From Promicromonosporaceae bacterium (GTDB lineage Bacteria; Actinomycetota; Actinomycetes; Actinomycetales; Cellulomonadaceae), in NCBI GenBank assembly GCA_009780755.1, contig WQZL01000147.1, positions 1-6,513 on the forward strand: a stretch of DNA of 6,513 nt, read 5' to 3'. A program made the position numbers and the translations under genes. The notes beneath the pieces were generated by a model that saw only the letters and a list, made by a program, of their open reading frames with translations, had not been told where the DNA came from and did not search any database. Positions 1-5,419 of the stretch are shown here, one piece after another (position 1 is the first letter of the stretch; every line of letters begins with the position of its first letter).

Positions 1-1
1 G

Positions 2-919
2 GTAGACGCGTTGTGGATTATCGGTCAGGCGTCTGCGGGTTATGGTCCGGCGTTTGCGGTCTCGAACGTGTCTATCACTACCGGGATGGTTAGTCCCTTT
101 GGGATGGTGCCGTTCTCCACGGTGACGATGTATCACACGGTTTGGGACGGGTTTACTCTCCAACCAAACGAGTATGTGAGCCTGACCTACGTGGTCACAC
201 TGCTGGAGCCTTACGGTGTACTGACTGCACAGTTGATCTCTGAAGACTGGGGCAACTGTGTAATCACCCACCAGGATTCTTGCCCAGGAGGATGCCCAAC
301 ACCATCCGGTACCCCAGGTACCCCAGGCCCAACGGACACCCCCACCAACGGTGGAACCCCAGGTACCCCAGGCCCGACCGGAACCCCGGGTACCCCAGGT
401 CCGACGGATACCCCCACCAATGGTGGAACCCCAGGTACCCCAGGTCCAACCGGTACCCCAGGTACCCCAGGTCCGACGGATGGTCCGACTCAGGGTGGCA
501 CGCCAGGCCCGACTGGTACTCCCGGTACGCCGGGTCCGACGGATACCCCCACCTCCGGTGGTACTCCGGGTCCGACGGATGGTCCGACACAGGGTGGTAC
601 ACCAACGCCATACCCGACAGACGGCCCAACAGATAGTGGTACCCCGGCCCCGACCGATACCCCAACAGACGGCCCGACAGACGGTCCGACTGCTGGCGGC
701 ACCCCGACCCCGACCTCAACGCCCACAAGCGGCGGTAGCGGCGGCGGCACCGGCGGTGGTGGTACCGGTGGTTCTGGTGGTGGTTCTGGCACCAGTGGTG
801 GTGGCGGTGCGCGCTTGCCGGTCACGGGTGCTGCTATCGGTGGCCTGGTTGCTGCCGCAGCGGCTCTGGTTGCTACTGGTCTGTTCTTGGTTAAGCACAA
901 GAACCGCAAGGAGGACTAA
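2..919 (+). CDS. LPXTG cell-wall-anchored surface protein, C-terminal part (5' partial)
   Basis: The frame is open to the left edge, so the first in-window TTG (11) is probably not the real start and the N-terminus and signal peptide are missing. Numbering from that TTG: residues 1-90 form a beta-rich segment (alternating hydrophobics, then LQPNEYVSLTYVV) resembling the end of a DUF11/isopeptide-type surface domain, but I cannot name it. C83, C91 and C95 could form disulfides. Residues 100-240 are a Thr/Pro/Gly/Asp repeat stalk with a 24-residue unit (TPGTPGPTDTPTNGG plus TPGTPGPTG). Residues 241-266 are Gly/Ser-rich. Then come LPVTG (269-273), a hydrophobic helix to about 294 and the basic tail KHKNRKED. 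This order is the classic sortase sorting signal: sortase cuts between T and G and links the protein to the cell wall. Ligand and role (adhesin or pilin-like) are unknown. The gene ends at TAA, convergent with guaB1. Confidence 0.9.
   Translation, partial: VDALWIIGQASAGYGPAFAVSNVSITTGMVSPFGMVPFSTVTMYHTVWDGFTLQPNEYVSLTYVVTLLEPYGVLTAQLISEDWGNCVITHQDSCPGGCPTPSGTPGTPGPTDTPTNGGTPGTPGPTGTPGTPGPTDTPTNGGTPGTPGPTGTPGTPGPTDGPTQGGTPGPTGTPGTPGPTDTPTSGGTPGPTDGPTQGGTPTPYPTDGPTDSGTPAPTDTPTDGPTDGPTAGGTPTPTSTPTSGGSGGGTGGGGTGGSGGGSGTSGGGGARLPVTGAAIGGLVAAAAALVATGLFLVKHKNRKED
311..730 (+). repeat. Degenerate in-frame tandem repeat encoding the Thr/Pro/Gly stalk
   Basis: Two 72-bp units (311-382, 383-454) encode the same 24-residue peptide. 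A 63-bp shortened unit follows (455-517), and beyond it increasingly irregular PTDGPTQGG and PTDTPTSGG variants run to the Gly/Ser linker. Synonymous third-position differences between units show that they are not a very recent duplication. All units are multiples of three, so gain or loss of copies keeps the frame. Short GTP-GTP-GPT runs are collagen-like G-X-Y triplets, but PTDTPTNGG blocks interrupt them. Confidence 0.8.
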
Positions 920-1329
920 CCCAGCCACACCGCGCATGGCGTGTTCACCACGAAAGGCAGATGTGACAGCTCTCAGTGGCAGTCATGTTGATTGTGGTGG
1001 ACATGCCAAGCCGGAATACAGCGTGATAGCCCGGCTGCGGGTGGTTCAGGCTAACGGTGATGGTGGCAGCCGCCCCAAGGAAGGAGGGGATGGCCGAACC
1101 TGACCGGCATCTGAACCACCCGCACTGGGTGCAACACTTCTCCGTCGCTCCTAGAGCGGCGGTAGTGGTGCGATCTGGCCTGTTGCGTTAACCACCACGG
1201 TGGTTAGGTCGCCGTAACAACCAAGATTGACCGCTACTGACCCACCCCTTGTCAATGGAGTAAGAGTTCGTGACAAGGAAACAAGTCAGCAGCACACCAC
1301 AACAGCTAGCCATTGGCTAGCACCCCGGT
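920..1329. other. Intergenic stretch with many hairpins; no credible gene; possible structured RNA
   Basis: I see no open frame with convincing protein character. The stretch holds an unusual series of perfect inverted repeats: TGCGGGTGGTTCAG (1036-1049) with its complement at 1111-1124, enclosing a CCCC/GGGG mini-stem; CCGTCGCTC/GAGCGGCGG (1142-1150/1154-1162, one G-T wobble, 3-nt loop); TAACCACC/GGTGGTTA (1189-1196/1199-1206); CCTTGTCA/TGACAAGG (1247-1254/1271-1278); GCTAGCC/GGCTAGC (1305-1311/1315-1321). The density suggests a folded RNA, such as a long 3' UTR of the surface-protein gene or an independent ncRNA ending at the hairpin at 1330-1376. I checked by eye for hallmarks of RNase P RNA, tmRNA and SRP RNA and did not find them. 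The family is unassigned. Confidence 0.35.
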
Positions 1330-1376
1330 GATGGGTGCCATCTTCACTTTCTCCCCGAAAGAAGATGGCACCCATC
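1330..1376. terminator. Strong stem-loop, probable (bidirectional) terminator without U-tract
   Basis: GATGGGTGCCATCTTC (1330-1345) is perfectly complementary to 1361-1376, giving a 16-bp stem. Beyond a 2-nt bulge the stem can extend through TTTC/GAAA (1348-1351/1357-1360) around a TCCCC loop. No T-run follows on either strand, so it would be the I-shaped type often proposed for actinobacteria. It lies between convergent genes, 411 bp after the surface-protein stop. A protein-binding dyad or an RNA end-protecting structure is also possible. Confidence 0.55.
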
Positions 1377-1403
1377 GCTGCTATAACCACAACCTACCCC
1401 CAC

Positions 1404-1519
1404 CACCCCGTCTTTCTGCGCGGAGCGAGGGACGAGCGTAGTCGCAGAACCCAGACCATGCGGTTGCTGTTTACTCTGGGTTCTGCGACTCGCTAACGCT
1501 CGCGCAGAATGACGGGGTG
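1404..1519. repeat. Type-A palindromic repeat (TTCTGCG...CGCAGAA)
   Basis: Left arm 1404-1455 and right arm 1475-1519 are imperfect inverted copies. Both ends match perfectly (CACCCCGTC/GACGGGGTG), TTCTGCGC pairs with GCGCAGAA, and CGCAGAACCCAGA pairs with TCTGGGTTCTGCG across a 19-nt loop. The middle (GGAGCGAGG.. against GCTAACGCTCG) has diverged. It has no ORF, so it behaves like a REP/MITE-type non-autonomous element. It directly abuts the type-B palindrome and sits between convergent gene ends, where it could also stop transcription. Confidence 0.75.
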
Positions 1520-1520
1520 C

Positions 1521-1621
1521 GGGTGGTTGAGTAGGCCGACGAAGGAGGCCGTGTCGAAACCATCCACCGTGCGGCAGCTGGTGGTTTCGACACGGGCGCT
1601 GCGCGCCCTACTCAACCACCC
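1521..1621. repeat. Type-B palindromic repeat (GGTTGAGTAGG...TGTCGAAACC)
   Basis: The 101-bp element has perfect 15-bp ends GGGTGGTTGAGTAGG (1521-1535) and their complement (1607-1621). A perfect 13-bp inner pair, CGTGTCGAAACCA (1550-1562) and complement (1582-1594), surrounds a 19-nt loop. The segments between outer and inner pairs do not match. A second full copy lies at 5292-5384 and a coding-region relative at 4682-4741. Its transcript would fold into a long hairpin just past the guaB1 stop codon, so it may serve as that gene's terminator. Confidence 0.8.
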
Positions 1622-1623
1622 GG

Positions 1624-1661
1624 GGGGCGATCAACTACCCGTGGGGCGATTAACCATCGAG
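1624..1661. repeat. Short imperfect tandem repeat, 19-bp unit
   Basis: Two adjacent 19-bp units both begin GGGGCGAT and continue with related CAACTACC/TAACCATC segments; I count 13 of 19 positions identical. They lie between the type-B palindrome and the guaB1 stop codon. No function is evident and chance similarity is possible. Confidence 0.35.
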
Positions 1662-1667
1662 GTGGGG

Positions 1668-3116
1668 TTACCAGGAGGTGGGTTGGGGCATTCCTTCTTG
1701 GTAGCCAGCGGCGCTTTGGAGGCCGACTACGGCCTGGTCGGCAAACTCGGTTAGGGTGCGAGCGCCCGCATAGGTACAGGCAGAGCGCAAGCCCGAGGTG
1801 ATCTCATCCAACAGGTCTTCAACGCCGGGACGCTGCGGGTCGAGGAACATCTTGCCGGTGCTGATGCCCTCCTCGTAAAGCGCCTTGCGCGCCCGGTCAA
1901 AGGCCGTGCCCGCCCCGGCCGTCCGCGCCGCCACAGCCCGCGCCGAAGCCATGCCGAACGACTCCTTGTACAGTCGCCCGCCGCCATCGTCATGCAGATC
2001 GCCCGGTGACTCGAACGTGCCCGCAAACCAGGAGCCGATCATCACCTGCGACGCGCCCGCCGCCAGCGCCAGGGCCACATCCCGCGGATGCTTGACGCCG
2101 CCATCGGCCCAAACATGCTTACCTAGCTCACGAGCCGCCGTCGCGCACTCCAGCACGGCGGAGAACTGCGGCCTCCCCACAGCCGTCATCATTCGCGTGG
2201 TACACATCGCGCCCGGCCCGACACCCACCTTCAAAATGTCGGCCCCGGCGGACACCAAATCGCGCACGCCACCGGCGGTCACCACGTTGCCTGCCACCAC
2301 CGGCACCGTCGGCGAGATCGAACGCACCGCGTCCAACGCCGCCAACATACGCCCCTGATGCCCGTGAGCAGTGTCCACCACCAGCACATCCACTCCCGCA
2401 TCCAACAGGTCGCGGGCTTTGGCCGCCACATCGCCGTTGATGCCAACGGCCGCGCCAACCCGCAAACGCCCGGCCGCGTCCAGGGCGGGGGAGTACACCG
2501 AAGAGCGCACCAGCCCCTTGCGGGTGACCACGCCCATCAGCGCACCCTCGCGCGTCACCACGGTCAGCGAGGTCTTGGCCGCGTGCATCGTCTCGAATAC
2601 GTTGGTTAGCCCGCGCTCGGCTAGATCGGCCACGTCGATGGTGGCAAAGTTGGTGACCATCAAACGCCCCACCTGCGTGAAGCGGTCAACCCCGGTGAGT
2701 TCATCTGCGGTGACCACGCCAACGGGCCGCCCGCCATCGACCACCACAGCCGCGCCATGTGCCCGCTTACCGAGCAGCCACAACACGGTTGAGACGGTCT
2801 CCTGCGGATCCACCGTCACGGAGGTCTCCACCACCGGATCGGCCACCTTGACACTGGACACCACATCGGCCACCACATCAACCGGGATATCTTGGGGAAG
2901 TATGGCCAGGCCACCGCGCCGAGCCACCGTCTCCGCCATCCGGCGGCCCGCAACGGCAGTCATATTCGCCACCACCAAAGGGATGGTGGTACCCGTGCCA
3001 TCGGCAGATGAGAGGTCTACATCGAAACGCGAGGCCACATCGGAGCGGGACGGCACCAAGAACACGTCGCCGTAGGTGAGATCGGTGGTCGGCGCCTGGC
3101 CGTCAAGGAATCGCAT
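1668..3116 (-). CDS. guaB1: GuaB1 family IMPDH-related protein, probable CBS-domain GMP reductase
   Basis: The gene encodes 482 residues if started at ATG 3116; an in-frame GTG at 3122 adds two, but the proposed -10 box directly precedes it. The protein is a TIM barrel of the IMPDH/GMPR superfamily interrupted by a CBS pair (about residues 91-203). Visible motifs are YGDVFLVP near the N-terminus, VVDTAHGH (substrate-side Asp about 248), the loop GVGPGAMCTTR with catalytic Cys at 305, ADGG (338-341), GMASARA (388-394) and EEGIS (415-419). IMPDH and GMPR share the Cys that bonds the purine C2. The GAMCTTRMMTAVGRPQ loop and the EEGIS region are those I associate with actinobacterial GuaB1, whose mycobacterial member is a GMP reductase (GMP + NADPH to IMP + NH3) with nucleotide-responsive CBS domains. 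The enzyme is cytosolic and acts in purine salvage. It is divergent from dxs. Family assignment is firm; reductase activity is inferred from the family. Confidence 0.93.
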   Translation of the reverse strand: MRFLDGQAPTTDLTYGDVFLVPSRSDVASRFDVDLSSADGTGTTIPLVVANMTAVAGRRMAETVARRGGLAILPQDIPVDVVADVVSSVKVADPVVETSVTVDPQETVSTVLWLLGKRAHGAAVVVDGGRPVGVVTADELTGVDRFTQVGRLMVTNFATIDVADLAERGLTNVFETMHAAKTSLTVVTREGALMGVVTRKGLVRSSVYSPALDAAGRLRVGAAVGINGDVAAKARDLLDAGVDVLVVDTAHGHQGRMLAALDAVRSISPTVPVVAGNVVTAGGVRDLVSAGADILKVGVGPGAMCTTRMMTAVGRPQFSAVLECATAARELGKHVWADGGVKHPRDVALALAAGASQVMIGSWFAGTFESPGDLHDDGGGRLYKESFGMASARAVAARTAGAGTAFDRARKALYEEGISTGKMFLDPQRPGVEDLLDEITSGLRSACTYAGARTLTEFADQAVVGLQSAAGYQEGMPQPTSW

Positions 3117-3122
3117 AGACAC

Positions 3123-3128
3123 AGCCTA
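3123..3128 (-). promoter_or_regulatory. -10 box for guaB1 (leaderless start)
   Basis: Read on the minus strand this is TAGGCT, matching the TANNNT -10 pattern. Six nucleotides separate it from ATG 3116, so transcription would begin at or next to the A of the ATG. No Shine-Dalgarno sequence precedes that ATG, which agrees with a leaderless mRNA. The -35 region is weak (TTCGTT about 16 bp upstream). The box shares its first two bases with the dxs -10 box. Confidence 0.5.
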
Positions 3129-3132
3129 TGCT
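3127..3132 (+). promoter_or_regulatory. -10 box for dxs (leaderless start)
   Basis: TATGCT matches TANNNT and lies six nucleotides before GTG 3139, the same spacing as on the guaB1 side. No Shine-Dalgarno sequence is visible before this GTG, so a leaderless transcript is the simplest reading. No good -35 is seen 16-18 bp upstream. Confidence 0.5.
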
Positions 3133-3138
3133 TGGCCG

Positions 3139-5121
3139 GTGGAAAACGAACGCCAGGTGCCTCTCCAGAGCGCAGGTTTGTTGGCGGGCATCACTTCCCC
3201 GGCCGAGCTAAAGGCGCTCGGCGCCAGGCAGATACCCGCGCTGGCCACCGAAATCCGTGAGTACCTCGTCGATACCGTCTCGCGTACCGGCGGGCACCTC
3301 GGCCCCAACCTCGGCGTGGTCGAACTAACCATCGCGCTGCATCGGGTATTCGACTCCCCGCAGGACGCTTTCATCTTCGATACCGGTCATCAGGCGTACG
3401 TCCACAAGTTGTTGACGGGCCGTCAGGATTTTGCTGCCCTGCGGCAAAAGGGTGGTCTTTCCGGCTATCCGAGCCGCGCCGAATCGCCGCACGATGTGCT
3501 GGAGAATTCCCATGCCTCAGCGGCGCTGAGCTGGGCCGACGGTGTGGCCAAGGCCAATATGATCGCCGGGCGGGACAGCTATGTTGCTGTCATCGTCGGC
3601 GATGGCGCGCTAACCGGCGGCATGGCCTGGGAGGCGCTGAACAACATCGCAGAATCCGACGACCGCCGCCTAATCATCCTGGTGAACGACAACGGCCGCT
3701 CCTACTCGCCCACCATCGGCGGGCTTGCCTACCACCTCGACACGCTGCGCACCACCAAGGGCTACGAGCAGGTACTCGGCTGGGGTGAGCGCATGTTGGG
3801 CCGCCTGGGCGGTCTGGGCAGGTTTGTTCTCTACTGGCTGCGCGGTTTCAAAAAGGGCATCAAGGAGGCCGTGCAGCCGCAGGGCATGTTTGAAGACCTG
3901 GGCATTAAGTACCTCGGCCCCATCGATGGGCACGACGAGCGGGCCGTGGAGAAGGCACTGCGACTGGCCCGTGGCTACGGCGCCCCGGTAATCGTTCACG
4001 CCATCACCAAGAAGGGCCACGGCTACACACCCGCCGAGCAGCATGATGCCGACCGGTTCCACGCCGTCGGGCAGATTCACCCCGAGACCGGCCTGCCGGT
4101 GGCCCCGGAACGCTTCGGCTGGACGGCGGTATTCGCCGAAGAAATGGTGGCCATCGGCCAAGAGCGGCCCGATGTGGTGGCGATCACCGCCGCGATGCTA
4201 GAGCCGGTGGGATTAGCCCCGTTCGCGGCTAAGTTCCCGGATCGATGCTTCGATGTGGGCATCGCCGAACAGCACGCGGTGACTTCGGCAGCCGGGCTGG
4301 CCTTCGCCGGGATGCACCCGGTGGTGGCCGTCTACGCCACCTTCCTCAACCGCGCCTTTGACCAGGTGTTGATGGATGTGGCCCTGCACGGCGAGGGAGT
4401 CACCTTCGTGCTGGACCGGGCAGGAATCACCGGCGATGATGGCGCCTCCCACAATGGCCAATGGGATCTGGCCTGGCTGCGCTTGATTCCCGGCGTGCGC
4501 GTCGCCGCCCCCCGCGACGAGGCCACGCTGCGGGCCGCGCTCCGCAAGGCCGTGACCATAGGCGACGGCCCCACGGTGGTGCGCTACCCCAAGGGCGCAA
4601 TGGTCGCCCCCCTCCCGGCGATAGAGGTGATGGAGCCTGCCGAAACCACCGGCAGCGTAGACATCCTCGCTAAGCACCCGATGGTTGAGCCTGTCGAAAC
4701 CATCAAAGACAACGGAGGGGTAGCGCCGAACGGCTCAACCACCAAAGGATGCCGCATTCTCCTGGTCGGCATCGGTGCAATGGCTTCCGTCGCCCGCGAA
4801 ACCGCCGAGACGCTGGCCGCCGATGGCCATGCGGTAACGGCGGCCTCGCCCACCTGGGTGCTTCCCATTTCGCCCGCGCTGGTTGACCTGGCCACCGAGT
4901 ACGACCTGGTGGTCACCCTAGAAGATGGCCTGGTAGATGGTGGCGTGGGCGCCGCCTTGGCCCAGCGAGCAGGGGAGCGCGGCATCACTACTCGGATGCT
5001 GCATCTGGGTCTGCCCACCGAGTTCTTCGAACACCAAACCCGCGATCAGCTCGCCAATCACATCGGCCTAACCGCCACCAACGCAATAGCCCAGGTGCGC
5101 ATTTGGCTGGCGCGGAACTAA
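3139..5121 (+). CDS. dxs: 1-deoxy-D-xylulose-5-phosphate synthase (with in-frame repeat insertion)
   Basis: This enzyme condenses pyruvate and glyceraldehyde-3-phosphate to DXP, using thiamine diphosphate and Mg, in the first step of the MEP isoprenoid pathway. From GTG 3139 it is 660 residues, somewhat long for the family (about 620-650). Motifs: SRTGGHLGPNLG (His 53), DTGHQAYVHKLLTG (His 84), the ThDP/Mg motif GDGALTGG..ALNN (154-170), GPIDGHD (260-266), the catalytic Glu in GIAEQHAVTSA (377), RAFDQV (405-410), DRAGITGDDGASH (426-438) and the C-terminal domain with WVLPISP and LEDGLVDGG. GTG 3139 is chosen because a -10 box sits six bases upstream; GTG 3157 and TTG 3178/3181 are alternatives, and an earlier ATG (3076) would overlap guaB1. 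The linker between the pyrimidine-binding and C-terminal domains is expanded by about 25 residues through a palindromic repeat (515-534), and no catalytic residue is affected. Confidence 0.93.
   Translation: MENERQVPLQSAGLLAGITSPAELKALGARQIPALATEIREYLVDTVSRTGGHLGPNLGVVELTIALHRVFDSPQDAFIFDTGHQAYVHKLLTGRQDFAALRQKGGLSGYPSRAESPHDVLENSHASAALSWADGVAKANMIAGRDSYVAVIVGDGALTGGMAWEALNNIAESDDRRLIILVNDNGRSYSPTIGGLAYHLDTLRTTKGYEQVLGWGERMLGRLGGLGRFVLYWLRGFKKGIKEAVQPQGMFEDLGIKYLGPIDGHDERAVEKALRLARGYGAPVIVHAITKKGHGYTPAEQHDADRFHAVGQIHPETGLPVAPERFGWTAVFAEEMVAIGQERPDVVAITAAMLEPVGLAPFAAKFPDRCFDVGIAEQHAVTSAAGLAFAGMHPVVAVYATFLNRAFDQVLMDVALHGEGVTFVLDRAGITGDDGASHNGQWDLAWLRLIPGVRVAAPRDEATLRAALRKAVTIGDGPTVVRYPKGAMVAPLPAIEVMEPAETTGSVDILAKHPMVEPVETIKDNGGVAPNGSTTKGCRILLVGIGAMASVARETAETLAADGHAVTAASPTWVLPISPALVDLATEYDLVVTLEDGLVDGGVGAALAQRAGERGITTRMLHLGLPTEFFEHQTRDQLANHIGLTATNAIAQVRIWLARN
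4629..4650 (+). repeat. Degenerate type-B-like half-site within dxs
   Basis: The segment GGAGCCTGCCGAAACCA (4632-4648) resembles the intact half-site GGTTGAGCCTGTCGAAACCA located 51 bp downstream, with a 3-bp deletion (TTG) and one T-to-C change. It encodes MEPAET against MVEPVET in the intact copy. It may be an older, eroded insertion or a partial duplication. No matching right arm is clear. Confidence 0.35.
4682..4741. repeat. In-frame type-B palindromic element inserted in dxs
   Basis: The 60-bp segment is bounded by perfect 10-bp inverted ends, TGGTTGAGCC (4682-4691) and GGCTCAACCA (4732-4741). Its left arm, GGTTGAGCCTGTCGAAACC (4683-4701), has the same GGTTGAG and TGTCGAAACC blocks as the intergenic type-B elements; the right arm is eroded (CCGAACGGCTCAACC). 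Sixty is a multiple of three and the frame used has no stop. It is translated in dxs as roughly MVEPVETIKDNGGVAPNGST, placed just after the VDILAKHP linker and before the C-terminal domain. Confidence 0.7.
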
Positions 5122-5289
5122 GCCGGATATGTAAGTATTCCTTTGGTATCCGCGCAGAACCTAGTGGTGATGGTTACCGTCAGGGTCTGGGTCCTGCGAC
5201 TCACTTCGCTCCCGCAGGATGACGTGGCTCTCCTCGCTTCGCTGCGGGGGTTCGCGGGAACCCTGGAACCGCCCGCAGGATGACGTGGC
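5122..5289. repeat. Eroded type-A-like repeat remnants after dxs
   Basis: CGCAGAACC (5153-5161) and GTCTGGGTCCTGCGACTC (5185-5202) recall the inner parts of the type-A arms. The 18-bp sequence CCCGCAGGATGACGTGGC occurs twice in direct orientation (5211-5228 and 5272-5289), and its GCAGGATGACG is a variant of the type-A end GCAGAATGACG. The first 30 bp after the dxs stop show no recognisable terminator. No gene is evident. Confidence 0.55.
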
Positions 5290-5291
5290 AT

Positions 5292-5384
5292 GGGTGGTTG
5301 AGTAGGGCGCGCAGCGCCCGCGAAAGAAACCACTTCGACGTGGTGGTGGTTTCGACACGCTCGTTCCTCGCTACTCAACCACCC
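5292..5384. repeat. Second type-B palindromic repeat
   Basis: Perfect 14-bp ends GGGTGGTTGAGTAG (5292-5305) and complement (5371-5384) enclose an inner GAAACCAC/GTGGTTTC pair (5326-5333/5346-5353). GTGGTTTCGACACG at 5346-5359 is identical to the inner right arm of the 1521-1621 copy. It lies between the convergent 3' ends of dxs and the unknown gene, so the RNA hairpin could terminate either transcript. Confidence 0.8.
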
Positions 5385-5417
5385 GTTGTTTCGACATTCT
5401 GCGTGGAGCGAGAGAGA
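5385..5417. repeat. Fused type-B / type-A fragment
   Basis: GTTTCGACA (5388-5396), a type-B inner block, runs straight into CATTCTGCGTGGAGCGAG (5395-5412), which matches the outer half of a type-A left arm. The fragment stops a few bases short of the stop codon of the minus-strand gene. It looks like a truncated copy left by recombination or nested insertion. Confidence 0.5.
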
Positions 5418-5419
5418 GG

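Noticed and set aside
311..600. CRISPR-like regular repetition
   Set aside because: The repeats are in-frame protein-coding units without unique spacers.
351..1103. 250-aa plus-strand ORF rich in Arg/Val/Pro
   Set aside because: It is a frame-shifted reading of the repetitive surface-protein gene running on into the intergene; its composition is an artefact of the repeats, and the LPVTG frame is clearly the coding one.
1168..1180. GTGCGATCTGGCC after a GC hairpin, resembling a group II intron 5' end placed after a terminator stem
   Set aside because: GTGCG is too short to be meaningful; I found no domain V-like hairpin and no reverse transcriptase ORF nearby.
1404..1621. Insertion sequence with transposase
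   Set aside because: No ORF of transposase size or character lies between the inverted repeats; these are short non-autonomous palindromes.
1509..1754. 81-aa plus-strand ORF
   Set aside because: It consists of repeat DNA plus antisense of the guaB1 3' end and has no protein-like features.
2371..3075. 234-aa ORF antisense to guaB1, and similar long antisense ORFs over dxs (3670-4161, 4213-4677)
   Set aside because: High-GC shadow frames with Ser/Thr/Arg- or His/Gly-rich composition and no domain-like pattern, opposite confidently identified enzymes.
3076..3138. Longer dxs starting at ATG 3076
   Set aside because: It would overlap the divergent guaB1 coding start, and the extra residues (MRSVVGAWPSRN...) do not resemble DXS N-termini, which begin close to the LLAGITSPAEL segment.
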